Positions 17,841 through 25,643 of a stretch of 64,000 bases of DNA are shown piece by piece. Below the pieces are notes generated by a model that was not told the DNA's origin, ran no database searches, and saw only the letters and a program-made list of their open reading frames with translations. The first letter of the stretch is position 1, and each line of letters begins with the position of its first letter. The stretch is from Hyphomicrobiales bacterium (GTDB taxonomy: Bacteria; Pseudomonadota; Alphaproteobacteria; Rhizobiales; MH13): assembly GCA_017642935.1 (NCBI GenBank), contig JAEPOK010000002.1, forward strand, positions 372,001 to 436,000. The letters run 5' to 3'. Position numbers and translations under genes: made by a program.

Positions 17841-19083
17841 GCGCGCCTTTGGTCAGATCGTCGGCTAACCGTGCAATAAGTTTTTTGGCCACATCCTGCT
17901 TGCTCATTGTCGGCCAGGGTTCTGCGCCTTCGCGGGTGAGCAGTGTAACGGTGTTGGCATCACCGCCCATCACGCCACCCAGCGCCTTGCCCTCTGGCGG
18001 GGCGACGTTGTTGGCAACAATGTAGTTGGCGTTCTTACGCACCAGCTTATCCTTGCCATGCACTTCCATGTCGGCGGTTTCGGCGGCAAAGCCCATCACA
18101 AGACGCGGTCGGTTCGCACCCATAGCAATGGTTTTCAAAATATCCGGATTCTCAACCAGCTGGAGTGTCGGCGGGCCAGACCCGTCTTTCTTGATCTTAC
18201 CCGCCGCCGGGTCGGCAGCGCCCCAGTCGGCAACGGCTGCAGCGAAAATGCCAATGTCGGCCGGCAAGGCTTCCTGCGTCGCAGCCAACATCTCCTTGGC
18301 CGTCTGGACCTGGACCCGGTCTACGCCAGCGGGTGCATTGAGCTTGGTCGGGCCGGAGATCAGCGTCACGCGTGCGCCGGCGTCATAGGCGGCCTTGGCG
18401 AGCGCATAACCCTGTTTGCCGGAGGAGCGATTGGCGAGATAACGCACAGGGTCAATAGGCTCGTGGGTCGGGCCAGCGGTGATCAGTACATGTTTGCCAG
18501 CAAGCGGTCCTTGCGTCCGGTCGGGCACGAAATGGGCTTCGACAGCCATGGCAATGTCCATCGGCTCGGCCATCCGGCCAACGCCGCTTTCGCCGGTCTC
18601 GGCCATCTCGCCGGCCTCAGGGCCGATGAAGGCGATGCCGTCGCCTTGGAGTGTTTCTGCATTACGCTTGGTCGCTGGATGATCCCACATTTTCGGGTTC
18701 ATCGCCGGGGCAATCAGCACATCAGCGGTGGTCGCGAGCAGAACCGTGCTTGCCAGATCATCGGCCAAACCATGGGCCATCTTGGCCATGAAGTCTGCCG
18801 TGGCCGGTGCAACGACCACCAGGTCAGCCTCGCGTGCCAGGCGAATATGGCCGATATCCTGTTCAGCATCGCGGTCCCAAAGCTCGGTGAACACCAGCTC
18901 GCCGGAAACCGCGCCCAGCGTCATCGGGGAGATAAAGCTGGTGGCGCCTTTGGTCATCACCACGCGCACACGCGCACCACGTTCGCGCAACCGGCGCACA
19001 AGGTCCGGCGTCTTGTAGGCGGCGATACCACCGGTGATGACCAACAGAATGGTCCGGCCAGACAGAGTTTGATCGATCAACAT
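17833..19083 (-). CDS. coaBC: Bifunctional phosphopantothenoylcysteine decarboxylase/phosphopantothenate-cysteine ligase
   Basis: A 416-residue CoA-biosynthesis enzyme. The N-terminal flavodoxin-like CoaC half begins [13 protein letters not shown]. It has an Ala-Pro-Ala-Met-Asn segment and the decarboxylase active-site region. The CoaB half starts near [15 protein letters not shown] and has [12 protein letters not shown]. The ATG at 19083 is preferred, because the frame further upstream runs through a palindromic repeat and shows no CoaC similarity. An ATG at 19119 is the main alternative, and neither has a clear ribosome site. Confidence 0.95.
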   Translation of the reverse strand: MLIDQTLSGRTILLVITGGIAAYKTPDLVRRLRERGARVRVVMTKGATSFISPMTLGAVSGELVFTELWDRDAEQDIGHIRLAREADLVVVAPATADFMAKMAHGLADDLASTVLLATTADVLIAPAMNPKMWDHPATKRNAETLQGDGIAFIGPEAGEMAETGESGVGRMAEPMDIAMAVEAHFVPDRTQGPLAGKHVLITAGPTHEPIDPVRYLANRSSGKQGYALAKAAYDAGARVTLISGPTKLNAPAGVDRVQVQTAKEMLAATQEALPADIGIFAAAVADWGAADPAAGKIKKDGSGPPTLQLVENPDILKTIAMGANRPRLVMGFAAETADMEVHGKDKLVRKNANYIVANNVAPPEGKALGGVMGGDANTVTLLTREGAEPWPTMSKQDVAKKLIARLADDLTKGAHG

Positions 19084-19113
19084 GGGTTGAGGTGTAGCCA
19101 GATCGTTCGGTGT

Positions 19114-19156
19114 TGTCATCCCGGCCACCACGCACCGCGTGTGAGCCGGGATGACA
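19114..19156. repeat. Intergenic palindrome of the GTCATCCCGGC type
   Basis: A 12-bp perfect inverted repeat: TGTCATCCCGGC (19114-19125) with GCCGGGATGACA (19145-19156) around a 19-nt loop, between ubiB and coaBC. Similar GTCATCCCGG palindromes are widespread between genes in alphaproteobacteria. A shorter relative with the CCCGGC core is at 47339-47361. Confidence 0.75.
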
Positions 19157-19169
19157 GGGACGATTTGGA

Positions 19170-20717
19170 TCAGTCCAGTATCGCGACCAATGCAAAGGCG
19201 ATGATGCCGAGGCCGAACAGAATGGGCCACACGTCGAACTTGGTTTTGGCGTTTGTCGCGACCGTTGTTGGATCGGCGGGGTCCAGCGCCTTCAGGACCC
19301 TTTCGAACCGATGCAAGACATCCGGTGCGTCGGTGGCAAGGCGGGCCAGCGTCGAGACGGCTTTGGCCGCGTTTTCCGCCTGGCGAACCGGAGACAAATT
19401 GCTGCGAATCCAGCCGGACACAACGGGATCGGCAGTTTTCCAGATGTCGAGATTGGGGTCGAGCGTGCGCGCGACGCCTTCCACCACAACCATGGTCTTT
19501 TGCAGTAGGATAAGCTGCGGCTGGGTGCGCATGTCGAACAGGTCAGTGACTTCAAAGAGCTGTGTCAGCAGCCGGCCCATAGATATTTGCGAAGCGTTGC
19601 GGCCATGGATCGGTTCACCAATCGCCCGCAGCGCCTGGGCAAAACTGTCAACATCATGGTGCGGCGGCACATAACCCGCTTCAAAATGAACCTCCGCCGT
19701 GCGGCGATAATTTCGGGTGATGAAGCCAAACAGGATTTCCGCCAGGAATCGGCGCTCAGCCTGACCGAGACGCCCAGTAATGCCAAGATCCACGGCGACC
19801 AGCGTGCCGTCTGGCTCGATGAACAGATTACCTGGATGCATATCAGCGTGGAAAAACCCATCGCGCATGGCATGGCGGAGGAACGACTGCATCACCAGTG
19901 CGCCGAGCTTTTCCAGATTATGACCGTCAGCGCGGATGCCTTCCACATCGGACAGTTTGCGGCCTTCGATCCACTCGATCGTCATCACCTGTGAACTGGA
20001 ATGATCCCAATCGACGGAGGGCACACGAAAACCTTCGTCCTCGGCGGTGTTCTCGGCCATCTCGGCGAGCGCCGCAGCCTCCATGCGTAAATCCATCTCA
20101 AGGCGAACGGATTCGGCCAGCGTATCGACCACGGCGACCGGGCGCAGACGGCGCAAGGCCGGCGTGGTGCGCTCCAGAAGGCGGGCGGCGATGTAGAACG
20201 TGGAAAGATCACGGGCGAACCGAACCGCCACGCCAGGGCGCAGGACCTTTACAGCGACAGGCTTCACAATGCCGGTTTCAGAATCGCGCAGCGTTGCCTT
20301 GTGCACCTGGGCGATGGAAGCGGCGGCGAGCGCCGGTTCGATGGTCTCAAACACCGTGTCAGCCGACCGGCCAAGCGCGTCGGTGATCCGTGCTTTGGCC
20401 TCTTCAAGCGGGATGGAGGGCAGGCGATCCTGCAGCGTTTCCAGATCGCGGGCCACCGCCATGCCGACCAGATCGGGCCGGGTGGCCAGAAACTGACCAA
20501 GCTTGATGTAAGACGGGCCAAGGCGTGCCAGCGCGGTGGAAATGCGATCAGCACGGGTGGCGGCCTTGTTGCGCCGGGCGAGCATGTTGGCAATGCGAAG
20601 CGGCACATGCGCCGGAGGCGGCGTGAGCTCGATCTCCATGCCAGAGAACACACCTTCGCGCGCCATGACGAAACCGGCGCGGGCAAGGCGAAATAGGGCG
20701 GCAACGGTGGTGAACAT
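19170..20717 (-). CDS. ubiB: UbiB, ABC1/ADCK-family kinase-like protein of ubiquinone synthesis
   Basis: A 515-residue member of the atypical UbiB protein-kinase-like family needed for ubiquinone biosynthesis. The family KxGQ motif is present as Tyr-Ile-Lys-Leu-Gly-Gln. An Ala-Ala-Ser-Ile-Ala-Gln-Val-His (Ala-rich nucleotide loop), His-Ala-Asp-Met-His-Pro-Gly-Asn catalytic loop and Val-Asp-Leu-Gly metal motif follow. The C terminus ends in a hydrophobic helix (Ile-Leu-Phe-Gly-Leu-Gly-Ile-Ile), expected to anchor it at the inner membrane. It follows ubiE after 17 bp, so both are probably co-transcribed. Confidence 0.95.
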   Translation of the reverse strand: MFTTVAALFRLARAGFVMAREGVFSGMEIELTPPPAHVPLRIANMLARRNKAATRADRISTALARLGPSYIKLGQFLATRPDLVGMAVARDLETLQDRLPSIPLEEAKARITDALGRSADTVFETIEPALAAASIAQVHKATLRDSETGIVKPVAVKVLRPGVAVRFARDLSTFYIAARLLERTTPALRRLRPVAVVDTLAESVRLEMDLRMEAAALAEMAENTAEDEGFRVPSVDWDHSSSQVMTIEWIEGRKLSDVEGIRADGHNLEKLGALVMQSFLRHAMRDGFFHADMHPGNLFIEPDGTLVAVDLGITGRLGQAERRFLAEILFGFITRNYRRTAEVHFEAGYVPPHHDVDSFAQALRAIGEPIHGRNASQISMGRLLTQLFEVTDLFDMRTQPQLILLQKTMVVVEGVARTLDPNLDIWKTADPVVSGWIRSNLSPVRQAENAAKAVSTLARLATDAPDVLHRFERVLKALDPADPTTVATNAKTKFDVWPILFGLGIIAFALVAILD

Positions 20718-20734
20718 ACCTTCGTGACCGGACC

Positions 20735-21490
20735 TTACAGTTTCACGCCCGTGTGCAGCACGGCGATGCCGCCAGAATAGGGTGTCGCTTCAACACGGTC
20801 GAAGCCTGCATCCTTGATCATGCGGGCGAAGCGAACCTTGTTGGGGAACTTGCGGATCGATTCCACCAGATATTGATAGCTTTCTTCATCGCCTCCGACG
20901 AGGCCGCCGAGTTTGGGGATCACGTTGAAGGAATAGGCATCGTAGACCGCATCGAGACCAGGCACATCGACGTGACTGAATTCCAGGCAGGCGAACTTCC
21001 CGCCAGGCTTGAGCACTCGGTAGGCTTCGGCCAAGGCCTTATCGATGCGCGGTACGTTGCGAATGCCAAACGCGATCGTATAAGCGTCGTAAACGCCGGT
21101 CTCTTGCGCTAGGTCTTCGGCATTGCCCTCGATAAAGGTCACGTTGCCAGCCAGGCCGCGTTTTAGCGCGCGCTCGCGCCCAACCTCAAGCATGGAGGCA
21201 TTGATATCGACCACATCCACATGGGCATGGTTGTGCGAGGCCTTGACCAAGCGAAAGGCGATGTCGCCCGTACCGCCGGCAACATCGATGCTGCGCCAGG
21301 CCCGACCTGATTTTCGCGGGCGCATGCGGGCGACCATGGCGTCTTTCCAAGCGCGGTGAAGAAAGCCCGACATCAAGTCGTTCATCAGGTCGTAGCGGCC
21401 AGCGACCTTGTGGAACACCTCATCGACCAACGGCTGTTTTTCGTCCACGTCGATGTGGCGGTGACCGAAGCTTGAGCCTATATCGCTCAT
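20735..21490 (-). CDS. ubiE: Ubiquinone/menaquinone biosynthesis C-methyltransferase
   Basis: A 251-residue SAM-dependent methyltransferase that C-methylates the benzoquinol ring in ubiquinone biosynthesis. It shows the UbiE N-terminal signature [14 protein letters not shown], SAM motif I [11 protein letters not shown], and Phe-Gly-Ile-Arg-Asn-Val with Leu-Lys-Pro-Gly-Gly. It is the first gene of the ubiE-ubiB pair and is divergent from mutM, an arrangement conserved in Rhizobiales. Confidence 0.97.
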   Translation of the reverse strand: MSDIGSSFGHRHIDVDEKQPLVDEVFHKVAGRYDLMNDLMSGFLHRAWKDAMVARMRPRKSGRAWRSIDVAGGTGDIAFRLVKASHNHAHVDVVDINASMLEVGRERALKRGLAGNVTFIEGNAEDLAQETGVYDAYTIAFGIRNVPRIDKALAEAYRVLKPGGKFACLEFSHVDVPGLDAVYDAYSFNVIPKLGGLVGGDEESYQYLVESIRKFPNKVRFARMIKDAGFDRVEATPYSGGIAVLHTGVKL

Positions 21491-21607
21491 CTGTTGTGTC
21501 CTGCCTGTGTGCGTTGTGCGAGCTATAGCGAAGGCGGGCGCGGCAGGCTATGGCGATGACAGGCTCAATTGCCGCATGATGAATCTGCCCTTGTGAAGCG
21601 GTGATGG

Positions 21608-22546
21608 ATGCCCGAACTGCCCGAAGTCGAAACGGTGCGCCGTGGTCTGGCCCCCGCCTTGGAGGGCGCGAGGATCATCCGCGCTGATGTCCGCCGGCCG
21701 GATCTTCGCTTCCCGTTTCCCGATGGACTGCAAACCCTCCTTGAAGGCGCCCGGATTACCGCGCTGACGCGGCGGGCGAAATATCTACTGATTGAGCTCG
21801 ACAAGGGCACGACGCTGATCGCGCATTTGGGGATGTCAGGTAGCTACCGGGTGGAGACACACTCAGATCACACGCTCCGTTCCCAAGAGGAACGACCGCT
21901 AAGTGATCAACAACCTTTCACCCCAGGCCAGTTCCATTTTTCCCGCTCGGCGCTTGGGGCGCATGACCATCTGGTGCTTGACGTTGAGGGCGGCGCGGCT
22001 GGTCCAGCGCAGGTGATCTACAATGATCCGCGGCGCTTTGGTTTTGTGCTCGCGGCCCTGACGGCACAGCTGCACGAACACCCTTTTCTGGCCGATCTCG
22101 GGCCGGAACCGCTGGGCAATGCGCTCACCCCAGAGCATCTGGCGGCGCGATTTGCCGGTAAGCGGGCGCCGTTAAAGGCAGCGCTGCTCGACCAGAAGAA
22201 CATTGCTGGGCTTGGCAACATCTATGTTTGCGAGGCGCTGTCGCGCGCGCGGCTCTCGCCAAAGAGGCTTGCCGGAACTTTGGTCACCAAAAAGGGTTTA
22301 CCGACGCAAAGGCTGGTCACGCTGACGGGTGTTATCCGTGATGTCATCGGCGAAGCGATCGAGGCGGGAGGGTCGAGTTTGCGCGATCACAAACAAACCG
22401 ACGGCTCTTTGGGCTATTTCCAACACCGGTTCTCGGTTTATGACCGCGAGCACGCCGCCTGCCCGACCGAAGGCTGCCGCGGCACCGTCAAACGCATTGT
22501 TCAATCCGGGCGCTCCACTTTCTACTGTCCCACCTGCCAACGCTGA
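21608..22546 (+). CDS. mutM: Formamidopyrimidine-DNA glycosylase with an apparent in-frame palindromic insert
   Basis: A 312-residue base-excision repair enzyme that removes 8-oxoguanine and formamidopyrimidines and nicks the abasic site. The catalytic N terminus Met-Pro-Glu-Leu-Pro-Glu-Val-Glu is intact. Also present are a Lys-Tyr-Leu-Leu segment, His-Leu-Gly-Met-Ser-Gly-Ser, Tyr-Asn-Asp-Pro-Arg-Arg-Phe-Gly, Asn-Ile-Tyr-Val-Cys-Glu-Ala-Leu and a C-terminal zinc finger of the Cys-x4-Cys...Cys-x2-Cys type. The protein is roughly 15-20 residues longer than usual. The extra length falls after Gly-Ser-Tyr-Arg-Val-Glu, at residues about 84-104, exactly where the DNA carries a palindrome (21866-21908). 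Activity is probably kept, because all catalytic motifs remain. Confidence 0.96.
   Translation: MPELPEVETVRRGLAPALEGARIIRADVRRPDLRFPFPDGLQTLLEGARITALTRRAKYLLIELDKGTTLIAHLGMSGSYRVETHSDHTLRSQEERPLSDQQPFTPGQFHFSRSALGAHDHLVLDVEGGAAGPAQVIYNDPRRFGFVLAALTAQLHEHPFLADLGPEPLGNALTPEHLAARFAGKRAPLKAALLDQKNIAGLGNIYVCEALSRARLSPKRLAGTLVTKKGLPTQRLVTLTGVIRDVIGEAIEAGGSSLRDHKQTDGSLGYFQHRFSVYDREHAACPTEGCRGTVKRIVQSGRSTFYCPTCQR
21866..21908. repeat. Palindromic element inside mutM
   Basis: Nested inverted repeats: outer arms GATCAC (21866-21871) and GTGATC (21903-21908); inner arms GTTCC (21879-21883) and GGAAC (21889-21893) around CAAGA. The inner part, CGCTCCGTTCC followed by GGAACGACCGCT, matches the flanks of the intergenic repeat units at 14.5 kb and 23.4 kb. 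It encodes mutM residues 87-101 in frame. Confidence 0.7.
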
Positions 22547-22581
22547 AAATCGTCTCTTCCTTATCACGCAAGGACCCATCC

Positions 22582-23355
22582 ATGGCCTATGACACGATCC
22601 TCGTCGACAAACGCGACCATGTGCTCCTGATCACGCTGAATCGCACCTCGGCACTCAATGCCCTGAACGCGCAAATGATGAGTGAGATTGCCGCAGCGCT
22701 TGGCGAGGCCGACCAGGACCCGCGCATCGGAGCGAGCGTGATCACGGGGACCGAGCGGGCCTTTGCCGCCGGCGCAGACATCAAGGAGATGGCTGAGCTT
22801 ACATTTCCGCAGAGCTTCGTGGATGACTATGCGGCAAGTTATGAGGCGATTGCCCGGACCCGCAAGCCGATCATCGCCGCGGTGGCAGGCTACGCGCTGG
22901 GCGGTGGCTGCGAACTTGCTATGATGTGTGACATCATCATTGCCGCTGACACAGCCAAGTTCGGCCAACCGGAAATCACACTCGGCATCATTCCAGGCAT
23001 TGGCGGCACGCAGCGGCTGGTGCATGCGGTCGGCAAAGCCAAGGCGATGGATTTGGTACTGACCGGGCGAATGATGGAAGCTGAAGAAGCTGAAAGCGCC
23101 GGCCTGGTGGCGCGCGTCGTGCCGGTTGACGATCTGCTCGACACGACACTTGAAGCTGCCGATAAGATCGGCGAGATGTCGCACGCCGCCACCATGATGG
23201 CAAAGGAAGCGGTGAACCGGGCCTTCGAAGTGCCGCTGGCTGAGGGCCTGCGCTTTGAGCGCCGCGCCTTCCAGAGCCTTTTTGCGACCGACGACCAAAA
23301 AGAAGGCATGCAGGCCTTCATCGAAAAGCGTTCAGCGCAGTTTAAGCAAAGCTAG
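22582..23355 (+). CDS. Enoyl-CoA hydratase
   Basis: A 257-residue crotonase-family protein that hydrates trans-2-enoyl-CoA in fatty-acid or related acyl-CoA degradation. The oxyanion-hole segment Ala-Ala-Gly-Ala-Asp-Ile-Lys-Glu-Met and Gly-Gly-Gly-Cys-Glu-Leu-Ala are present. The first catalytic Glu lies in Gly-Gly-Gly-Cys-Glu and the second in Phe-Gly-Gln-Pro-Glu-Ile, followed by [12 protein letters not shown]. Both Glu residues mark a true hydratase rather than another crotonase. It sits between mutM and rpsT, a conserved order in this group. The exact acyl chain cannot be read from the sequence. Confidence 0.93.
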   Translation: MAYDTILVDKRDHVLLITLNRTSALNALNAQMMSEIAAALGEADQDPRIGASVITGTERAFAAGADIKEMAELTFPQSFVDDYAASYEAIARTRKPIIAAVAGYALGGGCELAMMCDIIIAADTAKFGQPEITLGIIPGIGGTQRLVHAVGKAKAMDLVLTGRMMEAEEAESAGLVARVVPVDDLLDTTLEAADKIGEMSHAATMMAKEAVNRAFEVPLAEGLRFERRAFQSLFATDDQKEGMQAFIEKRSAQFKQS

Positions 23356-23390
23356 GCGCTAGCCACACACACTCAGCGCCGCCCCCCATG

Positions 23391-23467
23391 CGGTTGGGCC
23401 GCAGGCCCAGAACACCCATGAGCGGAACGACCGGTTTTCTTTGGCTCTGTTCCTGCGGAACGACCGC
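23391..23467. repeat. Palindromic repeat cluster between enoyl-CoA hydratase and rpsT
   Basis: Two complete repeat cores in opposite orientation. The first, reversed, has GGGCC-GCA-GGCCC at 23396-23408 flanked by CGGTT and AGAAC. The second, forward, has GCTCT then GTTCC-TGC-GGAAC at 23449-23461 followed by GACCGCT. A half unit, GGAACGACCGG with TTTTCTTTG, lies between them (23423-23443). The two cores have different stem bases but the same trinucleotide loop. Confidence 0.85.
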
Positions 23468-23632
23468 TGTTGTCTTGACTTCGGCGCGCCAAGGCCGTAC
23501 GTGCCCGCATCCCCTGGCAGACCCGCCACGGGGTCGCTGGATGCGCGCCCATCGAGGCCCGCGTCCCCCGCAATGGACAGCAAGAGCCAGCCGGGATTTT
23601 CAGCGCAACACCGTGCCAAACACGAGGACAGT

Positions 23633-23908
23633 ATGGCCAACACCGTTTCCGCCAAAAAGGCGGTGCGCAAGATCGCGCGCAAAACTGCGATCAATCGAGA
23701 CCGTAAAGGCGCCATGCGCACCCAGATCCGCCGCGTTGACGAAGCCGTCGCCGCCGGAGATCAGGCTGCCGCCGAAGAAGCTTTGAAGGCTGCCCAGCCG
23801 CTGATCATGCGCGCGGCCAATCGCGGCATCGTGCACAGAAATGCTGCATCGCGCAAAGTTTCGCGCCTTGCCAGCAAAGTAAAAGCGATGGGTGCTGCAG
23901 AGGCTTAA
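23633..23908 (+). CDS. rpsT: 30S ribosomal protein S20
   Basis: A 91-residue basic, alanine-rich ribosomal protein that binds 16S rRNA in the 30S subunit. The start Met-Ala-Asn-Thr-Val-Ser-Ala-Lys-Lys and the family pattern Arg-Lys-Ile-Ala-Arg-Lys, Arg...Ala-Met-Arg-Thr and the closing [12 protein letters not shown] are clear. The ATG at 23633 is preceded by a GAGGA ribosome site. The longer upstream frame is the repeat-bearing spacer. A terminator follows. Confidence 0.97.
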   Translation: MANTVSAKKAVRKIARKTAINRDRKGAMRTQIRRVDEAVAAGDQAAAEEALKAAQPLIMRAANRGIVHRNAASRKVSRLASKVKAMGAAEA

Positions 23909-23965
23909 TTGGCCCCACAACGGAAAGGCGAAACGCTTTTTCGTCGCACTTTTAACGCGAATTAG

Positions 23966-23993
23966 AGGCCGCTAACCGATAGCGGCCTTTTTT
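23966..23993 (+). terminator. Terminator of rpsT
   Basis: A perfect 9-bp stem, AGGCCGCTA (23966-23974) with TAGCGGCCT (23980-23988), a 5-nt loop and a run of five further T residues. It lies 57 bp after the rpsT stop. Confidence 0.95.
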
Positions 23994-24169
23994 GTTGCGA
24001 GATTGCAACACGCTAGACATGTAATGCTATTCTAATGTTACGCACGGGCAATGGGGGCAAACCGGTTCGATGGGCCTGGTTTTGATTATTCGGCTTAATA
24101 AGCGCTTGTTCATATAAGGGATGTTTGAAGATCAAACTTTCTTGTTTTTTGTATAAAATTCAATGATTT

Positions 24170-24388
24170 GAGTCATAGACCCTTTCATAACACTTCCATG
24201 AAACCTTCGATATCCGACTGATTCGACGCCAAAAAAGCAAAAAATCGGGCGTCTGACTTTCGCTCGCGCCACGGTCGTTCAGGCCGGGTTTGGGAAAAAA
24301 GAACGTAGAGTCAAAGCGATTCCAAAAAGCGGGGTTTCCGGCATCGGCCTGGAACGCTGGCAAGGCGATGAGTCAAGTGAAAAGAGTC
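24170..24388. promoter_or_regulatory. Cluster of six GANTC (CcrM-type) sites upstream of dnaA
   Basis: GANTC occurs at 24170, 24220, 24308, 24318, 24370 and 24384. In random sequence less than one would be expected in 219 bp. CcrM in alphaproteobacteria methylates GANTC, and the methylation state is known to affect dnaA transcription in Caulobacter. Here the cluster sits well upstream of the dnaA start. Confidence 0.6.
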
Positions 24389-25080
24389 TGAAAAAGCGCC
24401 TTTACGGGGCCATTGGCCGGGGCTAAAAAAGCCCCATCGACGGCGCTCGCCGAAGACCATCCGCAGATCGAAGCAATCGAATGCTACGTTCGACCAGTAT
24501 AAGTCGGCGAAGTTACCCGTTTGCCTGCGGAAATACTGACTAACCTGCGCGAAAGCGCTGTGATATTTGGGCTGTAATCTTTGCTTGTTACGCTGGTGCG
24601 GACCGAAAGGCCTGCGCTGCGAGACCAAGACAAAAACCACAGGTCAGTTCATGGCCGAGCGCGGCACCTGCTGCGAGCCGATACCGCCGCTGGGCGTGAT
24701 CGGTGCCAAATGGCCGACCGCCATTTGCGTGCAAGTCGGCCGGTGCCAAAGGGCACTGTCAGAAGTGGTTGTTGAGGCGTTCACCGTCGGTTCGGTCCGT
24801 TGCTCTTCGTAGGGGCACGAGTGCGACAGGAAGTCGAACCGGTAGGGTCTGGGGCTACAAGCGGTGCGGTCCGCGATGCTTTGCAGACAATGGGTGCGGC
24901 TTTGACCGGGAGGAGCTGGCTTGGCCTTGAGGCTGCCGGTCGGTGTGTGCGTGAGGTTGGGTACGCGGCTTTTTGGCCAGTACGCTTTCAGGCGTTCCAT
25001 TGATGGCAGTGCAAGGCCAGCCGTGAAGACAACGGCGATGGCGGCCGATGGGCCGTGGCGGCTGATGGAGGGACTTTGAG

Positions 25081-25308
25081 ATGGCGTGCTTCGCTTTGGA
25101 CATGTTCACGCTGAACATGGGTATGCAACGGATGTGGTCAAAGAGCGGGAACGCTGACCAGATTTATGCCAGTGGCGGCCAAGGCAGTTATCGTGGTCTT
25201 ACGTCTCTGGGCAGCGCAGCGCTTTCTATAAACTCGGCGCCAGGTATTCCTCCAAGTTTCAGTCCAGTGGCAGGGTCCTGCCACCCGCGGGCAAGGTTGG
25301 CGCTCTAA
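25081..25308 (+). CDS. Doubtful small open frame upstream of dnaA
   Basis: A 75-codon frame with a GGAGGG ribosome site about 8 nt before the ATG. The product has no recognisable domain and an unremarkable composition. A perfect inverted repeat (25101-25119) overlaps codons 7-13. It may be a leader peptide or chance. It is listed only because of the good start signal. Confidence 0.2.
   Translation: MACFALDMFTLNMGMQRMWSKSGNADQIYASGGQGSYRGLTSLGSAALSINSAPGIPPSFSPVAGSCHPRARLAL
25101..25119. promoter_or_regulatory. Perfect 8-bp inverted repeat upstream of dnaA
   Basis: CATGTTCA (25101-25108), CGC, TGAACATG (25112-25119). Symmetry of this length with a 3-bp centre is typical of a dimeric repressor site or a small hairpin. 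It is about 525 bp upstream of dnaA. No partner regulator can be named. Confidence 0.35.
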
Positions 25309-25643
25309 CCGCCTGCCCAAGGCTTGTGCGGTCGCCTTTTTCCGCACGCTCTTTCACTTCTTTTTCGACTGTTGCGAGCGCGGCTCTTGCCGTTCGCTGC
25401 GACCTGTTCATGACCCCTTTTTGCGCTGGACCCCTCTTCTCAATGACCTTGCCATCCTCACGCCTTGCGTCACCGCCTGACGCGCCTCTTTCCAAGCCAC
25501 ATGCCCAGTCTGCTGCCGCCTCAGGCGCTACGTCCGCTGCGGCCAAATCTGCCACGACCGGAATGACTGGCCGTGGCACAAACGGTGATCCTGCCCTTCC
25601 CGCCTCGTCCCCCCGACCACTAGAGACAAAGGAACCCAACTCA

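Larger units (their letters stand above)
23994..25643. other. 1.65-kb non-coding region between rpsT and dnaA
   Basis: No open frame here looks like a real protein, apart from a weak 75-codon candidate. The first 250 bp (about 24000-24245) are distinctly AT-rich for this genome. They contain a palindrome GTTTGA-AGA-TCAAAC (24123-24137), an 8-bp palindrome AAGCGCTT (24100-24107) and the start of a cluster of six GANTC sites (24170-24388). A further perfect inverted repeat lies at 25101-25119, and a 7-bp hairpin AAATGGC/GCCATTT at about 24708-24726. I found no TTATCCACA DnaA box by eye. It could hold a long dnaA control region, or part of a replication origin, which is less certain because Rhizobiales origins are usually near hemE. 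Confidence 0.6.

Noticed and set aside
18058-19674. 538-codon plus-strand frame opposite coaBC and ubiB
   Set aside because: Spans two genuine genes and a palindromic spacer; no recognisable domain, and amino-acid content is that expected from reading the opposite strand.
24000-24245. AT-rich stretch as the replication origin
   Set aside because: No TTATCCACA-type DnaA boxes were found by eye, and in Rhizobiales the origin is usually near hemE. Kept only as a possibility under the dnaA spacer.
24419-24435. GGGGCT-AAAA-AGCCCC hairpin as a terminator
   Set aside because: No T run follows on either strand and there is no gene immediately upstream to end.
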